A stretch of 35,252 nt of DNA from UBA11865 sp041570195 (GCA_041570195.1 JBFFWQ010000056.1:1-35252), one strand, 5' to 3'; positions 1-8,125 are shown, counted from the first letter of the stretch. Notes: a model not told the origin generated them from the letters alone. Numbers and translations are program-made.

Positions 1-69
1 ATCGACCAGCATCAGGTGGGTGTCTGTTCCGCCGGAAAAGATGGCAAAGCCTTCGTCGTAAGCATATAG
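1..69 (-). pseudogene. glyA: glyA (serine hydroxymethyltransferase) 3' fragment, runs off left edge
   Basis: Read on the minus strand, this stretch encodes AYDEGFAIFSGGTDTHLMLV followed by D, and stays open to the window edge. SGGTDTHLMLVD matches the conserved SGGTD(N/T)HLxLVDL segment of PLP-dependent serine hydroxymethyltransferase, which normally lies about three quarters along the enzyme. The N-terminal part should lie to the right, but the same frame has a TAG at 70-72 and then only a heptamer repeat array and an unrelated gene. No start codon is available before the motif. What is seen is therefore a glyA tail without its 5' part, either a relic or one side of a rearrangement. It could also be an assembly join. 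The sequence left of the window is unknown. Confidence 0.6.
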
Positions 70-130
70 CTACTAGCTGTGAGCTGTTAGCGGTGAGCCA
101 TTAGCCGTCAGCTTTCAGCCTTCAGCGGTC
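68..130. repeat. Heptamer tandem array (AGCNNNN), nine units
   Basis: Nine consecutive 7-bp units all begin with AGC, for example AGCTACT, AGCTGTG, AGCCGTC and AGCTTTC. Positions 4-7 vary. The array starts where the glyA fragment loses its reading frame and runs across the stop codon (115-117) of the LuxR-type gene, so the last codons of that gene are repeat-derived. Confidence 0.85.
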
Positions 131-2580
131 AGTTTGGTCACGACGGCGTCGAGATTCTGGCGGCGGCCGCGGGTCAGGGCGGATTGGTAGGTTTCGGGCG
201 GCAGGTTGGCCTGGGCCTCGGGCAGTAGATCGGCGGCGCTGTCGCGGATGGGGCCTTCGGTGAGCCGGCTTTGGGCGCTGTCGGGGTGCTGGAGAACCAG
301 GGCCAGCAGTTCGGCGGCCTCTTCGTATCGTCCCTGAGCCAGGCGCAAGCGGCCGAACTCGTAGAGTAGATTGACGACGTCGCGAATGAAGCCGGCCTCG
401 CTGGTGATGGCCAGGCAGCGGTGGAGAAGCTCTTCGGCCTCGGCCAGCCGGCCCATGGAAAGGGTGACCTTGGCCAGGTATTTGCCGGCGCTTTGTTTGC
501 CGTAGTGAAAGCCGCAGGTTTCGGAGATGGCCAGGCTACGGCGGTAGTAGTCACGGGCCTCGGGCAGCTGGCCGAGGGCCAGGGCCACATGGCCCAGGTC
601 GATGAGCGGCAAGGCCGAACCGATGGCGTCGCCGATCTCTTTGCTGAGGGCCAGATTGGCCTGGGCCAGCCGCCGGGAATCGGCGAAGCGGCGCCCTTTG
701 AGGGCGAGCAGGCTGGCGGCATATAAGGCGTAGGCCTGCAGCCATTTGTCGCCCGACCTGGCCGCGGCAGCCAGCATCTTGTCGACGGCCGCCCGTTCGT
801 CGGCTAAGCGGCCGAGGAAATAGGCGTTGACGTCGAGGCTACTTTGGGCGAAGACGATAACCAGCGGCCGGTCTCGGCCCGCCAGGAGGGCGGCGCTCTC
901 CAAGGCTAGCGCGTGGCCGGCTTCGTTCTGGCCCAACCAGGCCATGGAGTAGGCCCGGTAGGCCAGGATCAGGGCTCGCAAATCGCGAGCCCGCAGATCG
1001 CGAGCCCGTAAATCGTTTGTCTGCTCGTCGTCTTGATCGGCCAGGGCGGCGGCGGCCCGGCCGAGGAAGTCCACGGCGGCCAGGTTCCAGCCCCGGATCC
1101 AGTACAGTTGGTAAAGGCCGTTGACCAAACGCTCCAGCTGGGGGACGTCTGTCTGATCCAGGTAGAAACGCCAGGCGGCGCGCACATTCTCGATGTCGGC
1201 CTCCATCTCGGCCAGGGCGGTCAATTGTTCGGGGCCTTTGAGCTGGGTCCAGCAGCGCTGGACTAAGGCGGCGTAGTAAGCGGCGTGGCGCTGGTGGCTG
1301 GTAGTGAGAGGCTCGGGGCTAGCGGCTAGACGCTCGTAGACGTATTGGCGCAGGAGTTCGTGGAATTCGAAGCGGCCGGCGTCGGGGTCGTGGCTGAGGA
1401 AGGATTGATTGACGAGGCCGGCCAGCTGAAGCAGGGTGGCGCCGGCTACCTGTTCGGCCGCGTCGCGGGTGAAGCCACCGCGGAAGACGGACAGGGGCAT
1501 GAGCACGTGGCGTTCGTCCTCGTCCAGCAAGGACCAGGAATGATCGAAGACGGCCCGGATGTCGCGGTGGCGAGCTGGGGCGTCGCGGGCGTCGGTGGCC
1601 AGGATGTCCAGTCCGTGGCGCAATTCGGCGGCGATCTCGTCGGGGCGCAGGACCCGCATCCAGGCGGCGGCCAGTTCGATGGCCAAGGGCATGCCCCCGA
1701 CCAGGCGGCAGATGTCGACGAGGTGATGAAGCTGGCCGGCCGAGGGGCTGAAGCCGGGAGAGACTTTGTCCGCGCGGCGCAGGAATAAGGCAACAGCGTC
1801 GTAGGCGATGGCATCGCTAGCAACCTCGTCGCCTGGGTCGGCCAGGGCCCTTGGGTAGGCCATACCGTCCACGGCGAAGATGGATTCGCTCAACAGATTG
1901 AGCCTTTCGCGGGAGGTGGCCAGGATCGCGACTTCCGGGGCGGCCGACAGGATGTCGCCGACGAAGGGGGCGCCGTCCAGTAAGTGCTCGAAGTTGTCCA
2001 GGACCAGCAGCAGACGCTTGTTTTTCAGGTAGCGCAGCAACTGGCGGCGGGGGTCCTCGTCGGTGGCCAGGGGGAAGCGCAGGGCTTCGGCAATGGTCTG
2101 AAGCAGGTGGTCGGCCGACTGAATGGGGGCCAGGGCGACGAAGTAGCGGCCGTCGGGGAAGCCGGCCGTCGTCTGCTGGGCGACTTTCAGCGCCAGGCGG
2201 GTTTTGCCCATGCCGCCCGGTCCGACCAGGGTGAGCTGGCGGGTCTCTGACAGGCGGCGCTTGATGTCTTCCAGTTCGAGCCGGCGGCCGACGAAGGGCG
2301 TCGTCTCGGCTGGCAGGGTGGATGTGGCGTCTCCGGCTGGCCGGTCGCCGTCTAGCAGGCCCAAGGCCCTGGCCCGGGTCACCGCCTGGCGCCGGTTCTT
2401 GACGTACAGCTTGGCCAGGATACGGCCGACGTAATCTTTGACGGTGCTCTCAGCCAGGTGCAGCCGGCCGGCGATCTCGCGGTTGGTCAGGCGCTGGTCC
2501 AGCAGCTCCAATACCTCGAGCTCGCGCCAGGTCAACTCCTCGGCCGGGGCCTGTTCGGAAGATAGCGGGCCGTCGTTCAT
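115..2580 (-). CDS. LuxR-type HTH / STAND ATPase / TPR transcriptional regulator
   Basis: This 821-aa protein is a likely ATP-dependent transcriptional switch of the AfsR/MalT (STAND) type. Residues about 15-75 form a LuxR/GerE helix-turn-helix, with the typical LTxRExEVLxLL opening and a recognition helix near NREIAGRLHLAESTVKDYV. After a short linker and TTPFVGR comes an NB-ARC-like ATPase with Walker A GPGGMGKT (120-127) and Walker B LLLVLDNFEHL (about 190-200). The C-terminal half (about 430-800) is alpha-helical with TPR-like repeats rich in A/L. The HTH is N-terminal, whereas MalT has it at the C-terminus. A 15-bp triplication at 974-1018 encodes DLRAR repeats. The start is the ATG at 2580; its ribosome-binding site is weak, and a 17-bp hairpin lies just upstream. 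The inducer and targets cannot be read from the sequence. Confidence 0.85.
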   Translation of the reverse strand: MNDGPLSSEQAPAEELTWRELEVLELLDQRLTNREIAGRLHLAESTVKDYVGRILAKLYVKNRRQAVTRARALGLLDGDRPAGDATSTLPAETTPFVGRRLELEDIKRRLSETRQLTLVGPGGMGKTRLALKVAQQTTAGFPDGRYFVALAPIQSADHLLQTIAEALRFPLATDEDPRRQLLRYLKNKRLLLVLDNFEHLLDGAPFVGDILSAAPEVAILATSRERLNLLSESIFAVDGMAYPRALADPGDEVASDAIAYDAVALFLRRADKVSPGFSPSAGQLHHLVDICRLVGGMPLAIELAAAWMRVLRPDEIAAELRHGLDILATDARDAPARHRDIRAVFDHSWSLLDEDERHVLMPLSVFRGGFTRDAAEQVAGATLLQLAGLVNQSFLSHDPDAGRFEFHELLRQYVYERLAASPEPLTTSHQRHAAYYAALVQRCWTQLKGPEQLTALAEMEADIENVRAAWRFYLDQTDVPQLERLVNGLYQLYWIRGWNLAAVDFLGRAAAALADQDDEQTNDLRARDLRARDLRALILAYRAYSMAWLGQNEAGHALALESAALLAGRDRPLVIVFAQSSLDVNAYFLGRLADERAAVDKMLAAAARSGDKWLQAYALYAASLLALKGRRFADSRRLAQANLALSKEIGDAIGSALPLIDLGHVALALGQLPEARDYYRRSLAISETCGFHYGKQSAGKYLAKVTLSMGRLAEAEELLHRCLAITSEAGFIRDVVNLLYEFGRLRLAQGRYEEAAELLALVLQHPDSAQSRLTEGPIRDSAADLLPEAQANLPPETYQSALTRGRRQNLDAVVTKLTAEG

Positions 2581-2594
2581 GAGATGAGTCCACT

Positions 2595-2642
2595 GCTGAA
2601 AGCTGACAGCTGAGAGCTGTCAGCTTTCAGCCGTCAGCTTGT
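2595..2642 (-). repeat. Heptamer array folded into a perfect 17-bp inverted repeat in the LuxR-gene leader
   Basis: The left arm GCTGAAAGCTGACAGCT (2595-2611) is the exact reverse complement of the right arm AGCTGTCAGCTTTCAGC (2615-2631), with a 3-nt loop. Both arms are heptamer units in opposite orientation, and two further AGCNNNN units follow to 2642. The structure ends 14 nt before the ATG at 2580, between it and a TATAAT box at 2646-2651, so it should lie in the mRNA leader. It could affect translation initiation. Confidence 0.8.
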
Positions 2643-2645
2643 TTC

Positions 2646-2651
2646 ATTATA
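2646..2651 (-). promoter_or_regulatory. Candidate -10 box (TATAAT) for the LuxR-type gene
   Basis: On the minus strand a perfect TATAAT lies 66 bp upstream of the start at 2580. No convincing -35 hexamer is seen at 16-18 bp, so this is a partial promoter call. Confidence 0.4.
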
Positions 2652-2787
2652 GCCGATATGGCAAGGGGTCGGATGATCCTACTTTTTACCTACCAAACGG
2701 CGGATGACGGCGAACAGATGGATCGTTTACAGTGAATTCAATGGTTAAGTAACAAGCATTCGGACATGCGCAAAAGGAGATGGCGAG

Positions 2788-3195
2788 ATGTTGGTCACAG
2801 AGGTTTATCAAGATGCAAGAAGTGTCGATACAGGGGAGCTGATCTGGCAATTGGCGCCGGCCGCTGAAGACGAGGACGGCCGGGCGTTGGCGGCCTTGCT
2901 GGCCGATTTGGGACTGGACCGGCCGTGGGGCACGCGGCAGTCGGCGGCCAGGAAGTTAGGCTACATGGGTTGTCGGGCGGCCGTGCCGGACCTGGTGGAT
3001 GCTTTGCCGGGAGATTCGTTCTGGATGGTGCGCTGTGCCATCATCCAGGCGTTGGAGAAGATCGGCGATGCCCGGGCCCTGCCTACCTTGCGACAAGTGG
3101 CAGCCTCCGATCGGTTCCAGGTCGTTCGCTCCCACGCGGCCAAGGCGGTGGCGACGATAGATGCGAGCTACGAGCACCGAGCTACTAGCGACTAG
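2788..3195 (+). CDS. Small HEAT-repeat protein
   Basis: This 135-aa soluble protein has PBS-lyase/HEAT-type alpha-helical repeats. The segments RQSAARKLGYMGCRAAVPDLVDAL, broken here into helix pairs, and the next unit ending ALEKIGDARALPTL show the (A/V)xxALxxIGDxxAxPxL pattern of about 30 residues per repeat. At least two full repeats and one partial repeat are visible. It has no catalytic motif, signal peptide or membrane segment, so a protein-binding scaffold role is inferred. The start at 2788 is supported by AAGGAG upstream. The last residues (about ASYEHRATSD) are encoded by a heptamer repeat array that also supplies the TAG stop, so the original C-terminus was probably different. Confidence 0.7.
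   Translation: MLVTEVYQDARSVDTGELIWQLAPAAEDEDGRALAALLADLGLDRPWGTRQSAARKLGYMGCRAAVPDLVDALPGDSFWMVRCAIIQALEKIGDARALPTLRQVAASDRFQVVRSHAAKAVATIDASYEHRATSD
3166..3193. repeat. Heptamer array (AGCNNNN), four units, overlapping a CDS end
   Basis: Four units (AGCTACG, AGCACCG, AGCTACT, AGCGACT) lie inside the last codons of the HEAT-repeat gene. The stop codon starts at the last base of the array. Confidence 0.75.
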
Positions 3196-3218
3196 GCCCC
3201 AGAGCCTAATCCCCTTAC

Positions 3219-6200
3219 CTACTCTTGGTAGACGGCGCCGCGGGTTTCGGGATCGAAGTCGGGCGGCCAAATGGTCGCGTCATCAAATAGGGCGTCCTGC
3301 AGGTCGGCGTCGCGCAGATTCGCGTCCAGTATGATAGCCCCTCGCAGATCAGCGCCGGTCAATATCGCCCCTGTAAGACGCGCGTCGCTCAGGTCCGAAT
3401 CTCTTAGATCCGCGCCCGACAGGTTGGCCTCCCGCAGATCGGCACCGGCCAAAATCGCCCCGACAAGCCGGGCATCGCTCAAGTCGGCGCCTTGCAGATC
3501 GCGGTCCCGCAGAACAATGCCGTTCAGCTCAACACCTGAGCCGATCTCGACGGCGCCCTTTTCTTCGAGGAGCAGGTCGTAGCCGGCCGGCCAGTTGGTG
3601 TCGTCGTCGTACAGCGCGCCGGTGAGAACGACGCCGGCGGTCAATGGGGCGCCGGCCAGGGTGGCCCCGCGCAGGTCGGCGCCGGCAAGGGTGGTCGTCA
3701 GCAGCGAAGCACCGCTCAGGTCGGCACGGCGCAAATCAGCGCCGGTCAGGTCGGCCAGATCTAACGTGGCTGAAATCAGCACCGCATCGCGCAAGGCGGC
3801 GCCCCGCAGATCAAGGCCGCCGAGCTCGGCGCCAGGACCGATCCAGATGGCCCCCTTTTCTTCAAGCAGCGGTTTGAAGGCGGCCGGCCAGTTAGTGTCG
3901 TCGTTGTAGAGCGCGCCGGTGAGAACAACGCCGGCGGTCAATTGGGTCTCATCCAGTTTCGCCCCGCGCAGGTTGGCGCGGGCCAGTGTGGCCGTCACCA
4001 GCGAAGCGCCGCTCAGGTCGGCGCCATGCAAATCAGCGCCGGTCAAGTCGGCCAGGCCCAGCGTGGCCGAAATCAGCCTCGCGTCACGCAATGTCGCATC
4101 GAACAACAGGACCTCTCGCAGGTCGGTTTTGGTCAGTGTGGCGCTTATCAGGGTGGCCCCTTGCAGGTCGGCGCCGGCCAAGTCGGCTCCGGTCAGATCG
4201 GTGCCGCTCAATTCAGCGCGCGGGCCGATGCGGATGGCCGGGTCTAGGATTTGCTGGTCCATATCCTCCGGCCAAACCGTGCCGTCATCATACAGCGCCC
4301 CCTGCAGGCTAGCTTCGCCAAGCTGGGCCCCGCCAAAGTCGACGCGCCGTAAGTCGGCGCCGTCCAGTTGGGCGCCGGTCAGATCTGCGCCGGCAAACGA
4401 AGCCCCGCGCAGATCGGCCTCTCGCAGATGCGCGCCTCTCAGTTCTATGCCAGAGAGGTCGGTGGCGGGCCCGATTCGCAACGCACCGGCAGCGGTGGGA
4501 TCGAACTGTTCGGGCCAATACGTGTCGTCATCGTAGATGGCCGTCTGGAAGTTGGTTTCGTCCAGGTTGGCGTTGCTCAAGTTGGCGCCGCGCAGGTCGG
4601 CCGTGCTCAGGTTGGCGCCGCTGAGATCGGCTTGCCCAAGAATAGCATAGCGCAAGACAGCGCCCTGTAGTTGGGCGCCGTTCAGGTCAGCTCCGGAAAG
4701 GGCCAGATGGCTCAGGTCAGCTGCCGGTCCTATGAGTAGCAACCCTTCCTGTTCTTGTGGCTCAAAGTCCTCTGGCCACCTGGTGTTGGCGCTATAGAGC
4801 GCGTTCTGAAACTTCGCACCGTCCAGCACAACCCCCGACAGGTCAACGCCCCGCAAATTGGTTCTGATCAATGTCGCCGTCATCAGGTCTGCGCTGCTTA
4901 GGTCCAGGCGGCTGAAATCGGTGCCGCTCAAAACGGCCGTCCTGGTAATGAGCACGGCATCTTTCAGTTCGGTCAGGCCGTCCGGCAGTTTTGTCTTGTC
5001 ATCGTAAAGTGCAGCTTCGAACAATGTGTACTGGTCGACGATGGTACCGCTCAAGTCGGCCCCTTGCAGAATCGCGCCCGACAAGTCAACGCCGCCCAGG
5101 TCGACGCCGTGCAGAATTGCCTCGCTCAAATCAGTGCCCGGCCCAATGTAAAACGCGTCCAAGGCCGTCAGGTCGAAGCCCTCTTCTGGCGGGATGGTCT
5201 GGTCGTCAATCAACGCACCAGCCAGTCTGGCGCCTTGAAGATCGGCGCCGATCAGGATCGCGCCGCGCAAGTCGGCCTTTTCGAGCACGGCGCTGGTCAG
5301 CGTGGCGCTGCTAAGATCAGCGCCTCGCAAGTCGCCCCCTACCAGCGTGGCGTTGGCCAGTGCGGCGCCGCTAAGATCAGCCTCTCGCAGGTCAGCCCTA
5401 TCAAGTACGGCATTGGCCAGTGTGGCGCCACTAAGATCAGCCTCACGCAACTCGACGCCTGCCAGCGTGGTATTGGCCAGTGCGGCGCCGCTGAGGTCTG
5501 CCTTTCTCAGGACGGCATTGCTCAAATCGGCGTTGCTAAGGGATGCTTCGGTCAATTCGGCGGCTGGCCCGATCCGGAGCGCACCTGCTTCGTCCGGATC
5601 ATAATTCTCCGGCCATCTCGTGGTCTCGTCGAAAAGGGCGCCCGTTACGATGGCAAGCTGCAGATTGGCCTGCTGCAAATTACTGCCCATGAGGTTGGTC
5701 GCGGTCAAATCGGCCTCGCGCAAATCGGCGTCCGTCAGGTCAGCCCCTCGCAAGTTGGCGCCAGTCAATGTGGCTGCGCGCAGGTCGGACCCTTGCAAAT
5801 TGGCGGTAATCAGGTTGGCGCTGGTCAGGTCCGCATCGCTCAGGATAGTTTCGCTGAAGATCGCCCCAGTGAGCAACGCGTCTTGCAAGACGGCGCCGCT
5901 CAGATCCTTTTCGCTCAGATCTTTGCCGCTCAGGTCAGTCCGTGCGCCTATGAACAGTGCTTCGCGGACGAAAGTCCCGGCGCCATCGGCCTTGGTCAAC
6001 TTGGTAGCGCCGTCGTAGAGAACATCCGCGAGGACAGCATCTGTAAGGTTCGCGGCCGTAAGATTGGCCCCCCGGAGATCCGCGCCGATCAAGCTAGCCT
6101 GCGTCAGGTCAGCGTCGCTCAGATCGCTTCCCCTCAGGTTGGCGCCTGCGAGATCCGCCCTCTCCAGATTCGATTTCGGGCCAATGAACCGCGCTTCTGG

Positions 6201-7223
6201 GAAAATCGTCTCGAGGTCGATCTCTTCGGACCACCTGGTAGCCTCGTTATAAAGCGCATCGATCAGAATGGCACCGTCCAGGATTGCCATGCGCAAGTCG
6301 GCGCCACGCAGATCTGCTCCAGACAAATCGGCTTCACTTAGGTCAACCCCGAACAGGTCGGCGTTGCGCAAGTTGGTGTTATTCAGAACGGCGCCAGGAG
6401 CGATTTTCAGTGCCATACCGGGCCAGCTAGCATTGTCTGGCGGCCGCGTTTTACTATCGTACAGGGCATTTTCCAATTTTGCGCCGGTCAGAACCGCGCC
6501 CTGAAGGTCGGCCCCGCGCAGGTCGGCCCCGCGCAGGTCAGCGCGGAACAGGTTGGCGTCGCGCATTTCGCTGTTGCGCAGATCTGCCCCTTGCAAGTTC
6601 GCCCCAGCTAACTCCGCTTCGTTGAAGATCGCACCGGCCAGGACAGCGCCGCTCAGGTTGGCGTTCACAAGCCGGTTTTCGCTCAGATCGACGGCTGGGA
6701 GTTGCGCTTTCGCCAGTACCCAATCCAGGATCCGCGCGTCACGGATGAAACGCAGAACCATATCGGCCTGGTCCTTGTCCAGTTCCTGTAGGGCGAGCAT
6801 GGTCCGAGCCCGAATGCTGGTCTTAACGGATTCGTCCTTCAAATCCTGTTCATCCAGAATGATCTGGGTCATCTCGTCCAGGTAGGCCGTCAGGGCAGCC
6901 ACGTTTTCTTGTTTCTCTGCTTGCTGCCTTGGAATCCACCACGACAGCCCGATCAATATCAATGGCACAAGGAGCAAGCTGAAGGCGTCATAGATCGTCT
7001 TCCCCCGCAGACCCAAGTAATCTTTTTTGACGAACTCATTACAGTGGACGCACTTTCTAGCAGTCTCGTCGATCGGCCGACCACAGAACGGGCAAGGCTG
7101 CATCGTGCCCACCAGCAGGAATTGGCCACAATGCTTACATCTCGAGGCGCCAATATTGTGCGCTTCTTTGCAGTGGGGGCAGATAGGTTGCGCTACCTTT
7201 TGACCCGCCGGCGTTTCGCTCAT
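3219..7223 (-). CDS. Giant zinc-ribbon / transmembrane / pentapeptide-repeat protein
   Basis: This 1334-aa protein begins with two zinc-ribbon modules (C15-x2-C18 with C29-x2-C32, and C44-x2-C47 with C58-x2-C61). One transmembrane helix follows at about 80-97 (AFSLLLVPLILIGLSWW), then a short helical region. From about residue 180 to the end it is almost entirely A(D/N)LXX pentapeptide repeats, which fold as a right-handed quadrilateral beta-helix. Twelve spacers of about 25 residues with the pattern ALYDDxTxWPxxFDPxxxGAxxIGPxAxL interrupt the helix at roughly 80-100 residue intervals, and the last forms the C-terminus. Zinc ribbons in front of one transmembrane helix suggest a membrane-anchored scaffold, but topology is not certain and no function can be assigned. 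The opposite strand is open for long stretches because of the repeat composition; those frames are not genes. The start is preceded by GAGAGGAAACG. Confidence 0.9.
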   Translation of the reverse strand: MSETPAGQKVAQPICPHCKEAHNIGASRCKHCGQFLLVGTMQPCPFCGRPIDETARKCVHCNEFVKKDYLGLRGKTIYDAFSLLLVPLILIGLSWWIPRQQAEKQENVAALTAYLDEMTQIILDEQDLKDESVKTSIRARTMLALQELDKDQADMVLRFIRDARILDWVLAKAQLPAVDLSENRLVNANLSGAVLAGAIFNEAELAGANLQGADLRNSEMRDANLFRADLRGADLRGADLQGAVLTGAKLENALYDSKTRPPDNASWPGMALKIAPGAVLNNTNLRNADLFGVDLSEADLSGADLRGADLRMAILDGAILIDALYNEATRWSEEIDLETIFPEARFIGPKSNLERADLAGANLRGSDLSDADLTQASLIGADLRGANLTAANLTDAVLADVLYDGATKLTKADGAGTFVREALFIGARTDLSGKDLSEKDLSGAVLQDALLTGAIFSETILSDADLTSANLITANLQGSDLRAATLTGANLRGADLTDADLREADLTATNLMGSNLQQANLQLAIVTGALFDETTRWPENYDPDEAGALRIGPAAELTEASLSNADLSNAVLRKADLSGAALANTTLAGVELREADLSGATLANAVLDRADLREADLSGAALANATLVGGDLRGADLSSATLTSAVLEKADLRGAILIGADLQGARLAGALIDDQTIPPEEGFDLTALDAFYIGPGTDLSEAILHGVDLGGVDLSGAILQGADLSGTIVDQYTLFEAALYDDKTKLPDGLTELKDAVLITRTAVLSGTDFSRLDLSSADLMTATLIRTNLRGVDLSGVVLDGAKFQNALYSANTRWPEDFEPQEQEGLLLIGPAADLSHLALSGADLNGAQLQGAVLRYAILGQADLSGANLSTADLRGANLSNANLDETNFQTAIYDDDTYWPEQFDPTAAGALRIGPATDLSGIELRGAHLREADLRGASFAGADLTGAQLDGADLRRVDFGGAQLGEASLQGALYDDGTVWPEDMDQQILDPAIRIGPRAELSGTDLTGADLAGADLQGATLISATLTKTDLREVLLFDATLRDARLISATLGLADLTGADLHGADLSGASLVTATLARANLRGAKLDETQLTAGVVLTGALYNDDTNWPAAFKPLLEEKGAIWIGPGAELGGLDLRGAALRDAVLISATLDLADLTGADLRRADLSGASLLTTTLAGADLRGATLAGAPLTAGVVLTGALYDDDTNWPAGYDLLLEEKGAVEIGSGVELNGIVLRDRDLQGADLSDARLVGAILAGADLREANLSGADLRDSDLSDARLTGAILTGADLRGAIILDANLRDADLQDALFDDATIWPPDFDPETRGAVYQE

Positions 7224-7458
7224 CGTTTCCTCTCATCACCCGATTTCTGTGTATCGACCCTATGTTACCTCATTGGCCAACTATGCACGATAGGCGAGAC
7301 TATTTCCGGCGCGTCTGTCCGATTGCTGGCCGGTGTGCTGAACTGCCGGCGACGGGCCACCAGCGACCGGGCGCCATTTCCATTAATAAATCGGTCACAC
7401 CTGCGTAAGCTCAGCGTAAGATCCGGCCTCTATCATCCAAATCGTTCGCGAACGAAGA

Positions 7459-7490
7459 AGCTGTCAGCCTTCAGCAGTCAGGCTTCAGCC
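7459..7490. repeat. Heptamer array (AGCNNTC)
   Basis: About 4.5 units: AGCTGTC, AGCCTTC, AGCAGTC, AGGCTTC, AGCC. It is the same family as the arrays at 68-130 and 10525-10559. Confidence 0.75.
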
Positions 7491-7506
7491 AAATGATTAC
7501 CCGAGA

Positions 7507-7554
7507 CAGTTACTGTTCACAGTTCTGAGTCCAGAGTTGCGAGTTTAGAGTTGG
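7507..7554. repeat. Heptamer array of a different family (GAGTTNN)
   Basis: Units with exact 7-bp spacing run from 7520: CAGTTCT, GAGTCCA, GAGTTGC, GAGTTTA, GAGTTGG. A related CAGTTAC at 7507 is one base out of phase. The period matches the AGC arrays but the consensus differs. Confidence 0.7.
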
Positions 7555-7582
7555 AAATTCACCATTAGAAAGGGAGAAAAAA

Positions 7583-8050
7583 ATGTTACGTAAAACGTTG
7601 CCAGTCCTGTTCATCATCGTATTGGCCCTAGCGGCCGTGGGCGCGGTTTCGGCCAACCCGGGCAAGCCCAGCTTTGCCGCCAATCTCTACGCCGACGGCG
7701 AGACCTGGGGCACCAAGGGCGCGGCCGCGCTGCCGGCGCCCAACGAGCGCAATATGCAGTCTTTCGACAAGCTGTTCGCCATCATCAACAGCAACAACCC
7801 GGCCGGCCAACTGCCGGTCGCCGAAGCAGCGCCCGGCAACCCGTTGTATAACGGTGGCCGGTGGGCTACCCAAACGGTCGAATGGACACAGTCCGGCTTT
7901 GACGCCCATGGCACCGTGCCGGTCCTGAAGTCCTACGACGATGTCATGTTGCACTATAGCCTGGGGCACCTGACCATCACGGCCGGTTCGCCCGACCCAG
8001 TCAATGGCCCGCCCGATTACTTTGAGTGCCCGTTGCTGCCGGTAAAGTAG
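7583..8050 (+). CDS. Small secreted protein of unknown function
   Basis: This 155-aa protein has a clear Sec signal peptide: MLRK followed by the hydrophobic run TLPVLFIIVLALAAVGAVSA, with likely cleavage after VSA. The mature part of about 130 residues has no transmembrane helix. It contains NPLYNGGRWATQTVEW and HYSLGHLTITAGSPDP, and a single Cys near the end. I recognise no enzymatic motif. AAAGGGAGA upstream of the ATG at 7583 is a good ribosome-binding site. The TAG stop coincides with the first unit of an 11-unit heptamer array, and a strong terminator follows about 110 bp downstream, so this looks like a monocistronic gene. Confidence 0.75.
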   Translation: MLRKTLPVLFIIVLALAAVGAVSANPGKPSFAANLYADGETWGTKGAAALPAPNERNMQSFDKLFAIINSNNPAGQLPVAEAAPGNPLYNGGRWATQTVEWTQSGFDAHGTVPVLKSYDDVMLHYSLGHLTITAGSPDPVNGPPDYFECPLLPVK

Positions 8051-8125
8051 CTTCCAGCTTGCAGCTGTCAGCTTTTAGCTTTGAGCTTTTAGCTTTGAGC
8101 TTTTAGCGGTTAGTTTTTAGCTTAA
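8049..8125. repeat. Longest heptamer array (AGCTTTN), eleven units
   Basis: Eleven gapless 7-bp units start inside the TAG stop codon of the preceding gene. The central units alternate AGCTTTT and AGCTTTG, which suggests recent expansion of a 14-bp pair. Confidence 0.9.

Larger units (their letters stand above)
7224..7582. other. Intergenic region with two heptamer arrays and a palindrome
   Basis: This is the shared upstream region of the pentapeptide-repeat gene (minus) and the small secreted protein (plus). A perfect 14-bp palindrome, TCGTTCGCGAACGA, sits at 7442-7455 and could be an operator. Two heptamer arrays follow. No gene is supported; the long plus-strand frame across 6909-7496 is antisense to the pentapeptide gene. 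Confidence 0.5.

Noticed and set aside
68..130. CRISPR array
   Set aside because: The unit length is 7 bp with no spacers; it is a tandem short repeat.
3271..6504. Long open frames on the plus strand opposite the pentapeptide-repeat gene
   Set aside because: They are mirror images of the A(D/N)LXX repeat codons; they overlap one another in different frames, lack ribosome-binding sites and show only Ser/Arg/Ala/Pro or Gln/Val low-complexity sequence.
6909..7496. 195-codon plus-strand frame across the start of the pentapeptide-repeat gene
   Set aside because: It is mostly antisense to the zinc-ribbon coding region, includes non-coding DNA and a heptamer array, and resembles no family.
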